Assembly (NCBI GenBank): GCA_028551475.1
Contig: CM052356.1
Coordinates: 22,657,884-22,721,883 of the forward strand
Direction of reading: 5' to 3'
Length of the DNA: 64,000 nt
Source of the DNA: Casuarina equisetifolia
Lineage: Eukaryota > Streptophyta > Magnoliopsida > Fagales > Casuarinaceae
Part shown: positions 1 through 11,539 of the stretch, piece after piece
Numbering within the stretch: position 1 is the stretch's first letter
Layout: every line of letters begins with the position of its first letter
Notes under the pieces: model-generated
Told to the model about the DNA's origin: nothing
What the model saw: only the letters and a program-made list of their open reading frames with translations
Database searches by the model: none
Translations under genes and position numbers: made by a program

Positions 1-1385
1 ATGGGTAAACCGACTTCCTTTCTCCATAATTCCATGCAGATGGCAAGTCAGATAAGAATATTTAAAATATTTTTGTAAATGTACCATATGGTGTTTCTTA
101 ACTGATAAAGATTTCATACCCCACGTAATCAAACACCTTTCTTCCCATCTAAATATGCTTAAAATAGTTTTTCTATTAACGTCAATCGATTAAAGTATAC
201 ATCACTGGCCTAGTTGGTATAAAATCGGTATCTAATTGTAATTGGTGGACGGGCCAATCCAACAAGTCCATCCTATCAAACGGAATTTCATTTTCCAATG
301 TTTAATAAGGTCCACCTGATTTTGCCCATATCATTTGATCAATGGATCAGAGTCTCCTGACGTGTTAGGTTTGATTTTCGAAATGCCTTTTGACTTCATT
401 AATAGAAGTTTGGTTTTGGGTAACCTTAGCATGGTCCATAACGTCACAAGTTCACATATTGTGATATGCTGTTACTGTTATTGGAAATTTGATCCATAAT
501 ATGCGTTTCAAACATTGAAGAGGCTAGCAATGTTTTAGTGGGAAGCCACAATAGTAGAAAGTGGATTGTAGCTCAAATCCATGGACAACCGGGAGACCCA
601 AATGATATAATTTGGCTTCTCAGGCTAAAACGATTCCCATTAAGGCATGATGCGTCGATTTCACTGTATGGGGCCTTCAAAAGCTAACTTGAGGTTTAAA
701 CCTCGATTAGTGGCCTATTAACATCTGATAATAGCAGATGAGTTAAACCGTCCTAAATGAAAGAAACAGAAACGCATCTATATACCTACAAAGCAACTAA
801 TGATTTTTTAGCTCTAATCTATATTTTCACTGCTTTCAGTTTTCATTTCAATCTTCTCAGAATCATTGAAATCCCTTCTTTGCTGCAATTACAATCCAAG
901 TTAACATTTAGAATGTTGAGTGATCTGTGAAACGATGCCATAAGAACACAACTTTTGGAGATGTAGACCGGCATTCTCAAGTCATTTCGAATTCAATTCA
1001 ATCCTATATAACTCAACATAAGATAATCCTGCCAAGCTAGTTTTATTTATGAGAGTTACTTACATAAAAGAATATCTCTCTTCTCCAGTAATATGGTTTC
1101 GTCATAAACAAAGATTGAATACTCTCTTTTTAATTGCTTTTGTTTCAGGCAATGCCAGAAGGGTAAGAAAAGAAAATAGGAAACAATAGAAATTCTAGAG
1201 AAATTACCTAGCTACTACGATCAAATTAAGATCACCTATCTAAAGTAATGGGTATAAGGAGGACCATCTGACAAAATAGCCCTAAGAGGAAGTGGGCAAG
1301 TTGAAGTGACATCGCAGACTTAGTTGGAAAGAATATGGTTACTTCATTTGTCTAGTAAAAAAAGAAAGAAAAAAAAAAACAAACT

Positions 1386-1408
1386 AGAGAGAGAGAGAGA
1401 GAGAGAGA
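1386..1408. repeat. (GA)n microsatellite
   Basis: An uninterrupted AG dinucleotide run of about 23 bases, preceded by an A-rich stretch. It is a likely length-variable marker. Confidence 0.9.
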
Positions 1409-3670
1409 ATCGTCTAAATGGGAACATTTGGGATTTTTCTGCTCCAAAATAAGGCATATGAAGGCAACATGCATTGATTGCTTACTTATATATGACTAGT
1501 TCACATATTCACATGCCTGTTATATGGTCGAATCAACGTTATTTTCTTACACACGTAGGCCAAAATTGCAGTCCTATGATTTTGTTTCTGAAAGAAGAGT
1601 TTGAAAGTATGTGATGCCAACTTCCCATCGAACCATTAGTGGGGTACGATCTCAACTTCCATTCGATTACATTGTTGAACTACTTCTCACAATTTGGTAC
1701 CGCATACTATTCAATCAACTTTGTGTATGGTTTGAGCGTCGCATTACAAGTCGTTCTTCGTAAAAGCTGCTTTCCAAGGCTCCTTTTAGTGGATTTGTTA
1801 CATCAGTCTTGAAAACTCATTACATGCGTTGCTGTTTCAAGCTGCGTAAACCATTTTCTTTTCCACCCAGATATCTTCAACGGAGAAATAGACCGTTAGG
1901 ATAACACTTTCTGTCAATGAATTTGCTGGGTTTTATGTGCTAGAAGCATATACAGAAGGTTTTCAAATAGCTTTCCGACAGTAATTGCAAAAGCGTTTCT
2001 ATCGTTACTTGCATAACCGAACATACATTTCTTTCGAATGTCTCTATATGAAAATCATAATACACCTTTTATCTCACCTTCCCAAGAAACCCCCACAAGC
2101 AACCCTCTATTCCCTTCGTAACCTCTCCCCTTTCCCATCAACAGGCACTGAAAATATGCAACAAACTACTTTGACTATTCACGTCCCACCTTCTTTTACA
2201 CACAAACCCACTCAAAGAATACCTATTTCTTGTGCTCCAGCTTCACAACCCTACCCATTTTGTTATTCACAATAAATGCGTTTTGTTACAGGGTTGTTGC
2301 TAATGATGCCGGCTTCATTAAATGCCTTCACGAACTCTAGCCTTTGCTACGTACGGAAGAAATCAAATAAAAATGGTAGCTTCAAGTTTGGGTTTGGAAA
2401 CCTATGGCCAGTTTGGCCATTGAGATGACTTCAAGTTTTTCTTTCTGTATTCGATTTAAGAGAAGATGATCTCGTTTTTCGCCTATGGAGAAAGTTGAAG
2501 CCAAGAATGTTGACAACAACCAAACACGCTCTATTGTCTAAACGTGGATTTTTCAATCCCATTTTTTCAGATGATACAGGGCGTGGCGGAAAAGGAATTG
2601 CAAAAAAGGGTTATGTACTCAAGTCATGAATTATACATCAGCGTCCTCAGTTGGAAAAAGAAAAAAATATATCAGCAGACAACTAATCTTGGTTCCCAGA
2701 ATACTTTGACGTGTTATCCAACGAACGGTGAAGTAACCCATAAGAATTTTTTGTTGGACTTTTTTGTATTACCATGCTTGCAAAATCTAACTGTACATTA
2801 TATCTCAATATGATCTCAATATGATATGTTGTTTTTAATTAGATCAAGTACAGTTAGTTTGCTCTACATTACGTTTCTCATCTCTCGCCTCAGAAACAAC
2901 GACGTGCCGATTCTTCTTTGGGATATCTCTAAATGCTGGTCTGCTAGTAGATAGTGACAGTTCAACTACCATTAAGGAACCTCTTAAATGCTCACAAACA
3001 TTCTCTTAACTTCATTGATCTTTCTAATCTCAACTAATATTTTTCGGATCATTTGTAAAGCAATTCATGCGGGTTAACAAAATCTGAGAAATCCAAAACC
3101 AATTTGAACCACTAAAGTTTGACACCAGAGACATTCCACGCTTAAACCTACTATGCTTGCCATCGAAATGCATAATCTGTTGCCATTAGCCGCTGTTTAC
3201 TGTGATGGGATGTCAACGTTAGCCTTTCAAATCAAAGTAGGTAATGTTGTTCAATTACGCGGCCTTCAGTTGAGTAATAGTAGACGCCTCTCATTCCTCA
3301 CCATTTCTTTTTGTTTATCTTGAAGAAAATACTTATTAGTCATGGTTGCTTGCTCCTAGGTAACGATATGGCATGTTTTCTTGGCAAGAATATTATAATG
3401 CTGTATAGAGGAAGCCAGGTAAGTTATCTTAAGTGACATCCTACCTACCAGCTTTGGAACCCAATTAAAGACGCCAAATGATATATCTAGCGAAGAACAT
3501 TAGCAAAGAATATGACTTGGACTTTTTCAAAGCACGATTACAAAATATCAAAGAAAACGGCATGAGAGTATCTCCTCACCCCGGCCCGTATCCTTTATTT
3601 TTTCTCTCGATCTTTTTGACAAAATTTTCATACACGTGATATTTTCGAGTACACAATCTCACTATCACAT

Positions 3671-3690
3671 TCTCTCTCTCTCTCTCTCTC
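3671..3690. repeat. (TC)n microsatellite
   Basis: Ten uninterrupted TC units in intergenic DNA left of the Copia relic. Confidence 0.9.
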
Positions 3691-4173
3691 AAGTATGTGG
3701 GTTTCTATCATCTACGATATGCTTGATATCCCACATATTGTAGGTGGTACACAAATTGGATTGACTAACGGGTTAAGACCCCATTAATCACATAGACTTT
3801 TGTTACAAACATTGTTGGCCCATGTTATGTGTTTGATAATCAGAACACATAAATAAGCTTGAAAGGTTTGATAGATGCTCATTTGGAATGATGCTGGGTT
3901 ATTTTAGATGATGGAGGATGTTTGCATCATCAAAGAGATGCAAAGTCCTCTGTTCTCATCAGAGGGATAACAACACATTTATTTTCGTCGCAGGAAAAAC
4001 TCTATTTAGATTGATGAAATAGTGTTTTTGTCCTCAAATTGCCCTTCTTCCCTAAACAAATAATACGGAACACTAAGTAAATAAGGCAACGCACGACCCA
4101 TAACTACTAACAACAATAAAACTAACAGAACAAAGCAATAGACACGTTCTTTAGTTACAGCTTGCTATTGAAA

Positions 4174-4851
4174 TGTTGGGCTGGTCCAACCTATATTTAG
4201 GCCTTATGTTGAGCCCTCTTACAGTAGTGTTGCCTTAATATTAAAAGTGAAAAAAGAAAGTTTTTTGGGGTTGCAGTCAAAAAGAGAAGAGAGAGAGAGA
4301 GAGAGCAAAATTTTTGCAAAAATTAGAAATCATGCATAATAATTCATCATATGTTTGATTAAGGTCAATTCATAGATTGAGTGAGCTGATTTTTTGTCAT
4401 TAGGTTCAAAATTAGGTATTCTATATAGTGAATAGTTGGATTATCATTTGGAGCTTTTTACATCAATATATTTTGATAAAAAATTTAGATGATTTTTCTC
4501 CAACTTTTCTTAATTCAAATGATGTTTTCAACTTGTTCTACACTATCAATTATTAATTTTATGATTATTAGATTGAAAAATATTTGTACTATCGATGTTT
4601 TTAAGGACTTGATTGAGTTATAAACTTTAAAATTTATATAGTGAAAATTTAGGTGTACTTTGTGATTAGTCTTGTGGTTTTTATTCTTCACATTGTAAGA
4701 GTCTTCCACATAAAAAATTCTATTATAATAATTATGTAGATTGTAATGTTTACTTCTTTTACTTGTGATTCAAAATATGTTATTTGTAGTTTAGTATTCT
4801 TCATAGGTTCAATCAAAGTAGGAAAGTTTAGACCTTTTTTTTTTTCCAATA
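4174..4851 (+). repeat. 5' LTR of the Copia relic
   Basis: It shares an ordered set of blocks with 8202-8864. Examples are an early GGCCTT...CCTCTTA...GTGTTGCCTT block, a middle block around TTTAGGTGTAC, and a final block ending in a T-rich tract. The left copy also holds a GA run near 4283-4305. The right boundary is set by the primer binding site at 4855 and is approximate to a few bases. Confidence 0.82.
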
Positions 4852-5560
4852 GAATGGTATCAAAAGCTTAGGTTTTGATTTTTTTCATTTGATTGAACGA
4901 TGAAACTAAATACTAATAAAATGATTTACTTTGAATAAAAGAAATTATCGTGTTTGGAATGGTAAGATGAAATATTTGCTTTATGTGAAGCATTGATACT
5001 TACTGGTGTTTAACAAAAAGTTTACACATGAGTGGGAAAGTTTAAACCTCTTTTTTCCTAACAAAGTGATATCAAAAGCCTAGGTTATGGATTTTTTTTC
5101 ATGTGATTGAACAATGAAATTGAGTGCTAATAGAATAATTAGTTTGAATGAAAAAAATTATCATATTTGAAAAGGTAACATGAAATATTTGTTTTATATG
5201 TAGCATTGGCACTTACTGGTGTTTAGCAAAAAGTTTACACCTCAATGGGAAAGTTTAAACTTTTTTCCCCCCCATAAAGTGGTATCAAAAGCCTAAGTTA
5301 TTTTTTTTATGTGATTGAACAATGAAATTGAGTCCTAATAGGATGATTAGTTTAAATGAAAGAAATAATCATGTTTGGAAAGGTAAGATGGAAGATTTAT
5401 TTTATATGAAGCGTTAGCACTTACTAGTGTTTAGCAAAGCAAAGCTAGACAACATGAGTGAGGTTGATTGGACTTATTGTGAAGCATTGGCACTTACTAA
5501 TATTTAGTAAATAGTTTCAATTTAAGTGAGAAAGTTTAAACCTTTTTTTTTTCAACCTTC
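4834..5560 (+). repeat. Tandem triplication of the leader and gag start in the Copia relic
   Basis: A segment of about 212 bp occurs three times. Each copy has, in order, a T-rich tract, a GGTATCAAAAGC-like primer-binding sequence (4855, 5067, 5280), a GATTGAACRATGAAA start-codon region, and a stretch that still reads roughly LNERN-x-VWKGKM in one frame. That reading resembles the N-terminus of Copia gag. A fourth partial copy of the T-tract edge is near 5530-5550. Spacing between the primer-binding copies is 212 and 213 bases. Confidence 0.85.
4855..4872 (+). promoter_or_regulatory. Primer binding site for initiator tRNA-Met
   Basis: TGGTATCAAAAGCTTAGG sits directly after the 5' LTR. Plant Copia elements typically carry TGGTATCAGAGC, the complement of the initiator tRNA-Met 3' end. 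This copy differs by one base in that core. Confidence 0.8.
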
Positions 5561-5805
5561 TTTGTATTTTTTTAGGGAAGATTTCCAAAAACATTTGTAA
5601 TGTAGTGAAAAATGAGAATGCAAGTGATTTATGACACAAATGATTAAATCACATGAGTGAAAATTACATGAATATATGAAAGAAGAACTTGTTATTTGGA
5701 GTTAAGAGTATAAAACTTGATAAATGTGCACATTATTTAATTAAAAAATAGAAAAGAGTTTCATTTTATAGTAACCATTCTTTAAGAAAATCAAATTTCT
5801 TAGAA

Positions 5806-8110
5806 TTAGTACACTTAGGTGTTTATGGCCCAGTTACCTCAAGGACATTTGTTAGAACATCTTACTTTGAGACCTTCATTAATTACTATTCAAAGAAGCT
5901 TTAGGTTTGTATCTTGACATCAAAAGACCTAGTGTTAGATGTTCAAGTAGTTTTAAGTTTTAGTAAAAAAACAAACTAGAAAGAAGTTCGAAATGCATTT
6001 GATCAAACACTAATGGTAAGTATATTGGACCATTTGATAAGTATTGTAGACAACATGGTATTCAACGTCAAAGACACTTTTAAAAATACTTCAGTTGAGT
6101 AGTATAGTAGAAGAAACGAACAAAACATTAGTTAAGAGAGTCATATACATGATTTTAGATGTTAACCTACCAAAGACATTTTGGGGTGAGGTATTATCTA
6201 TAAAAGCTCTTGTTGTCAATCTATCTTAAATTGTTGTTTTAGATAATGATGTGCAAGATAGAGTTTGATTTGACAACAATATCCCCTATAACTATCTAAG
6301 GATATTTGGTTGTAAAGTATTTGCTCATATTCCAAAGGATGAAGGATTTAAGTCAAATGTTAAAATGCAAAAATGTATACTTCTTGGTTATGATTTTGAG
6401 AAATTTAGCTATAGGTTTCATGATTCTACTATGAAAAAAATTTTGAGGAGTTTTGATGTTGTATTTTTCAAAAATTAGAATATAACATATATTGGTTAAA
6501 AATTTTGGTATTAATATTGATTTAATTCTTTTAAATGATTGATATTGATTTAATTCAATATAATGTTTAAGATTAGGTTCAAGATCAAATTTAGAATGAC
6601 CAACATGGTATAAATAATAGTAACACTCAAACAGATAATGGTGTTGATGTTTAGTAAGATTCATTTTCAATTCCATTATTAAAGAGGCTTACTACAAATA
6701 GCCATCCTCCTATAGATACTCTACTAAGGAGTATGTATTGTTGATTAATGTAGGTGAGCATGAAAGCTTTAAAAAAAACAGCAGAGGATGTAAATAAGAA
6801 AAAGTAAGTTGATACAATGCAAGATAAATTAAAATCTTTGCACAATAATCAAACATTTGAGTTGGTAGCATTGTTAGTGCAAAAGAGCTTTGAAGGATTA
6901 ATGAATTTATAAATTGAAGTATGATAAAAATTCTTCACAATCTCGATACAAAGCTAAACTAGTTATTAAGAGTACCAATAAAAAAAAGGAATTGATTATA
7001 ATAAGATTTTCTCACCCATTATGAAAATATTTTCAATCCAAGTAATTTTGGGATTGGTTACTAGTTTTAATCTTGAGATTGAATAAATAGACTTAAAGAT
7101 TGTTTTCCTTCATAATGACTTAAATAAAGAAATTTATATGGAGTAATTGCAGAGTTTAAAAGAAAAAAGTAAAGAAAAATATGTTTATAAGCTAAAGAAA
7201 AGTTTATATAGCTTAAAGCAAGCCCTAAGGCAATGGTATCAAAAACTTGAATCTTTTGTAAGAAAGTAAGTCTATAAGAAGATAAATTATAATCATTGTG
7301 TAGTTATGTATAAGTTCTTAGAAGATAATTTCATCATTTTATTACTTTATATAGATGACATGCTTATAATTGATAAGAATGTTACAATAATTGAAAAGTT
7401 AAATTAATAGTTAAATAAGTTATTCTTAATGAAGCAAATTCTTGATATAAGAGTTAGTAAGAAATAATGTTTTGAAAATGAGAAAAAGGTGAAGGATATG
7501 AAAATAGTTCTTTATGCTTTTGTTGTTTAACATATGCAAGAGTTTGTATAAGGCCAAACATAGCTTATGTAGTTCGGGTAGTTAGCAAATTCATTTTAAA
7601 TCCTAGAAGAGAACGTTGAAATATAGTAAAATGAATCTTATGGTATCTTTAAGGCATTTCTAGTTCAAAACCTTTATTTATGAGTAAAAAGCCTATTCTT
7701 GTTGGATCTGTAGATTCAAACATGGCATGGAATATTAATAACAGAAGATCTACTTTAAACTATTTGATTAAGTTTTTAAAAGGAGCTATAGTATAACAAT
7801 TAAGATTACATAAATCTATTGTTTTATCTACAATGGAGACAAAATTTATTATAGTAATCGAACCATATAAAGAGTTGCTTTGGTTGAAAGAATTTACAAA
7901 AGAACTTGGTTTTACACAAAAAAAAAATGTTATTTTTTGATAGCCAAAGTATTATACATCTTGTTAAGAATTTTACTTTTCATTAAAGATTAAAGTATAT
8001 TGATATAAAGTATCATTTGATATGAAATATCATAAAAACTAAAGAGATTGAGCTTGAAAAGGTACATACTAAGGATAATAGTTTTAATATGATGACAAAA
8101 GCATTTTGGC
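5806..8110 (+). pseudogene. Copia pol relic (integrase, reverse transcriptase, RNase H)
   Basis: Fragments in several frames match Copia pol in order. An integrase-like block spans about 5806-6480, including a reading RIFGCKVFAHIPKDEG near 6300. A reverse-transcriptase block spans about 6980-7400, with FLHNDLNKEIYME near 7110, SLYSLKQALRQWYQKLESF near 7200 and the catalytic-type box LYIDDM near 7346 (usual form YVDDM). An RNase H block spans about 7690-8110, with LSTMETKF near 7829. Many stops and frameshifts separate them, so no functional polyprotein can be made. The gag-protease part is too decayed to place. Confidence 0.85.
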
Positions 8111-8201
8111 GGGAAAAGTTTGAGTTTTGTTGGTGTGTAACTAGCTTAGATTTCACTTGAATTAACATTTGAAATCTCTCTCATTTGGACTAGGAGAGAA
8201 T

Positions 8202-8864
8202 TGTTAGGCCAATCTAGCTCGTATTTGGGCCTTGTATTAGGTCCTCTTAAAGAGGTGTTGCCTTCATTTCTAGAGTTGCTACCAAAAAGAAAAAAGAAAG
8301 AGGGAAAAAAAGAGAAGGTAGAATTTATGCAAGAATTAAAAGCTATGTATATCAATCCATTAAACAATTAATTAAGGCCAATTTGTGGTATGATTAAGCT
8401 AAGTTTTTGTTAATGGATTTGAAATTAAGTGTTATTTATTATGAATGGTTAGATCATCACTTAATGCTCTTTACATTAGCAAATCTTGGTAAAAAATATA
8501 GGTTACTTTCCTCTAACTTTTCTTTGTGAAGTTAATTTTTTTTACTTGTTCTTTACTATCAGTTGTTGATTTTATTGTCATTGAATTAGTGAATTTTTAT
8601 TCTATTGATGTTGTTAAGGACTTAATTGGGTTGTAAACTTAAAGATTTGTATAATAAAGATTTAGGTGTACTCCATAATCGATCTCATAGTTTTTATCCT
8701 TCACAATGGGGGGGTTTTCAATGTCTAAAATTCTTGTGTGTTGATTGTATAGATTATGGTATTTGTATCTTTTACTTATGATTCAAAGCATATTATTTGT
8801 GTTTTAGTGTTTCCTTGTTGCTTTAATCGAAGTGCAAAAGTTTAGATCCTTTTTTTTTAACACA
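8202..8864 (+). repeat. 3' LTR of the Copia relic
   Basis: Counterpart of 4174-4851, starting TGTTAGGC after a purine-rich tract and ending near AACACA. It contains a G7 run near 8707 that the left LTR lacks. The right edge is approximate. Confidence 0.82.
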
Positions 8865-8984
8865 AGATACTATAACTACTGCATGCATAAAGGTGACCCA
8901 CAAAGTGATTCCTCTTGTATACACGATGCTAACCAACAAAGTGAACTCTTTGGAAAAAGAGTCCTAAAGGTGTGTATGATAATT

Positions 8985-9175
8985 TCATAAAAACAACTCC
9001 ATAATAATAGTTTTGGGCTTAGCTTTTCTTTTTTATCACATAAATTTTCCCTTTGGAATTAATCTTGTCCTTAATGTTAAAGTGAGGGAATTAAGTCTTC
9101 AATACCCCAAAAGAAAAATATCAATACAGTTACCATGTGTGGCCCCAATCTTGGAATTGTAAAGAAGTTTCTTGA
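8985..9175 (-). pseudogene. Possible Ty3/gypsy pol C-terminal scrap
   Basis: On the minus strand, about 9085-9040 reads FPHFNIKDKIN. This resembles the FPxFNLEDK tail that ends many plant Ty3/gypsy polyproteins (established family feature). Upstream frames are broken. The piece is short and the call rests on this one motif. A LINE poly(A) end lies next to it at about 9207, so the LINE may have inserted into it. Confidence 0.4.
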
Positions 9176-9678
9176 ATATATTAACCTCTCTAGGTGTATG
9201 GTAGTCTTTTTTTTTTTTTTCTAGTGAAATGTCAAGTATTATATATTACCAAAGAAAATACAAAATTTTCAATTGCAACACCCTTATTTAAGTTTAAAAA
9301 CTACATTTGGTAAATTCTAAAGCCTTTGTAAAAACTTATTACAATTAATAGGCTCCATTCCCCTAATTGATGAAATCTTGCCTCTTATATCTTTTTTTAT
9401 TTTAGTAATAATAGTCAAATTGTCTAAACTTTTACTATTGAATTTTCTTCTATTTTTTTCTCTTCAAATATGATATAATGTAGCTTTGAAGGATACATTA
9501 AGCAAGGTTATTGTAAAGTTTTACATTTAACAACTTTGATCATTCAATGTACTTCTGCTTTTTATTATTTAATTCTCCTAGATAATCCATCGATACCTAA
9601 AAGAGCCCCCCAAATGTAATTTGTAAACCTATAGTTAAAGAATAAATATTCATATTATTCTTCTTATTATTGGCAAAG

Positions 9679-10270
9679 GTTGCATTAGAAGTTTACTAAG
9701 TTATTCCATACTACCACTCAATCTACTATAGTTAGCTTTTTTAAAAAAAATATCTAATAAATAAAATTGTGCATTGCTACTCCTCTTTATATTAATCTTT
9801 CCCATTCAATTTCTTCTCTACTCTCTTTTAGCATTACATAACTTTTGACAATGTTGTACTTTGATCTAGTCATTAATTGTGAAAGTCTACTCCTTACTCA
9901 TAAAATGTTCCTCCAACTCTAAGCTAATAAGCCTTTCATCTCTACTTCTAAAAATTTTTTTTCTAGAAGTCTATTAAGGTTGCATTAGACTTTTACTAAG
10001 TTATTCCATATTACCATTTAATTTGCTATAGTTAGCTTTTTTTTAAAAAATGATCTAATAGATAAAATTATGCATTACTACTCCTCTTCATACTAATCTT
10101 GCCCATTCAATTTCTTCTCTATTCTCTTTTAGCATTACACAACTTTTGACAATGTTATACTTTGATCTAGTCACTAATTGTGAAAGTCTACTCCTTACTT
10201 GTAAAATGTTCATCCAACTCCAAGCTAGCAATCCTTTCATATCTACTTCTAAAACATTTCTTTTCTAGAA
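9679..10270. repeat. 300-bp tandem duplication inside the LINE
   Basis: Two clearly homologous copies occur, 9679-9968 and 9979-10270. Both start GGTTGCATTAGA and end TTTTCTAGAA. Their starts are exactly 300 bases apart. They differ by scattered substitutions and small indels, so the duplication is old but postdates or accompanied decay of the LINE. Confidence 0.88.
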
Positions 10271-10749
10271 TTTTCTAATATCATCCATATAGCTTATAAG
10301 GAGTTTGAGTTATTGTGCACAAGAAATCATAAAAGTTTCCTAATTATTGCCTTATTCCAAGTGTGAATGTTTATCAATCCCACTTCTCTAAAAATTCTAA
10401 GATAACAAATTTTCTTCTATGCTACTTTTACTACACATCATCTAGTAGATTTACTTGCCCATAGGAAAAGTCTTATTCTTTTTTTCATTTCATATAGCAT
10501 CTATTTGGCCAACAAAAAAATTTATAACCAATATGTTTGCAAAAAGAATAAAAAACTTTTTACTAGTTGTAGTTTCCCCTCATAGCTTATATGCTTAGAC
10601 TCACATCCTTTAGTTCTCCTTAGTATTTTATTTGTTAGAATTACACAATCTAGATTGGAGTGTCTTTTTGAAATCCATGAAACTTTTAAGTATTTAATAG
10701 GAAGTTGACCTTCTTGGATAGAAACATGATCAAATATTAGAGTCTTCCC

Positions 10750-11076
10750 TCATTTAAACAAGCCTGAGAAGAAAATTTGATATTTTTGTGAGTACATCTT
10801 CAATCTTGTGATTTTCTCAAATTCTTGCATAGCTTTTAGCAAACACAATATAAATTTAATATCTCCATAAGTGAATAAGAAAATGTCATCAACAAAATAT
10901 AAATGAATGATCTTTTTTTTAGAGCATTTATAATGATATTTGAAACTTCTAGAAGATACTTTCTTGTATAAAATTATATTAAAGATCTCCATCATAATGA
11001 CAAAAAGAAAAAAGAATAGAAGATTCCCTTTGTTTAAGATCCTTAGCCCTTTTAAAAGAACATGCATAAGAGCCAT
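10750..11076 (-). pseudogene. LINE reverse transcriptase fragment
   Basis: This is the longest open piece of the LINE, about 108 codons with the stop at 10750. It reads through a LFVIMMEIFN block (usual form LFVIAMExL), a FKYHYKC block, HLYFVDDIFLF with the FVDD active-site box, and a distal FEKITRLKM block (usual form FSxxSGLKVN). The residues between are largely as expected for the palm of the enzyme. Upstream sequence to about 11280 continues the same domain in shifted frames. Confidence 0.78.
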
Positions 11077-11277
11077 TTATGTTTACAGAGTATCCAACAA
11101 TAGTAATGTAACTTTCAATCTAATATCTAAATTTTTCTAAAAATTTCAAAACTTTTAATGTATTTAAGATTACATTTCAGTACACTGTATCATATGTTTT
11201 CATAATATTAACCTCAATTTCCACTCTTTTCTCACGTGTATCCTTGTGATAATTGTGCATTAGCTCTTGGCATAACC

Positions 11278-11505
11278 TTAACATGTGTATAATAGTCTTG
11301 TACTTCTTTTCAAATGGTGAGTGTACTTCTTCATTGAAGTTGGATATGTGCTAGTAGTTGTAACCCTTGGTTTGATAGCATCAAGATTGGCACAAAGAGT
11401 GCAAGCCTTGGCATCAAAAAAGGACTTAAATATAGGGAGCTCCATGATTTCTTCTTGACTAGCAATCCTAATGAGGGTAACATAGCACATGACCCAAGAG
11501 GACAT
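11278..11505 (-). other. Unrecognised 75-codon open frame beside the LINE
   Basis: An open minus-strand frame begins MSSWVMCYVTLIRIASQEEI and is fairly balanced in composition, unlike the AT-rich noise around it. It is unlike the LINE domain next to it, and I cannot assign it to a family. It may be a scrap of another transposon interrupted by the LINE. There is no sign that it is expressed. Confidence 0.25.
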
Positions 11506-11539
11506 GCATTAACATTTCACTTGGATATAGATCCTAATA

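Larger units (their letters stand above)
1..4173. other. Intergenic DNA, no recognisable gene
   Basis: AT-rich unique-looking sequence left of the retroelement block. Open frames here are short, and none has a recognisable domain or a convincing splice structure. Visible simple repeats are a (GA)n tract at 1386-1408 and a (TC)n tract at 3671-3690. A perfect 14-base palindrome, GAGGTTTAAACCTC, lies at about 692-705. I see no LTR, coding relic or RNA gene. Exons of a gene lying off the left edge cannot be excluded. Confidence 0.5.
4174..8864 (+). mobile_element. Decayed full-length Ty1/Copia LTR retrotransposon
   Basis: The sequence shows two related flanking segments beginning TGTTGGGC (4174) and TGTTAGGC (8202), taken as LTRs. 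A tRNA-Met-type primer binding site follows the left LTR. Between them, pol-like blocks appear in Copia order: integrase, reverse transcriptase, RNase H. The right LTR is preceded by a purine-rich tract (AGGAGAGAAT). All frames carry stops and shifts, so the element is long dead. I could not see a clear target-site duplication. The LTRs are visibly diverged with many substitutions and small indels, so the insertion is old. The total length of about 4.7 kb fits a Copia element. Confidence 0.88.
9207..11280 (-). mobile_element. 5'-truncated LINE (non-LTR retrotransposon) relic
   Basis: On the plus strand a T-run at about 9207-9220 is the poly(A) tail of a minus-strand insertion. Reading leftward from about 11280, the minus strand carries L1-type reverse transcriptase blocks: a QELMHNYHKD stretch, an IMKTYDTV stretch (usual form KAYDTVDW), and the catalytic box FVDD near 10900 (usual form FADD). 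Near the 3' end a reading KIKKDIRGKIS resembles the end of plant LINE ORF2. There is no endonuclease or ORF1 part, so the copy is 5'-truncated. Stops and shifts make it non-functional. Confidence 0.78.
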
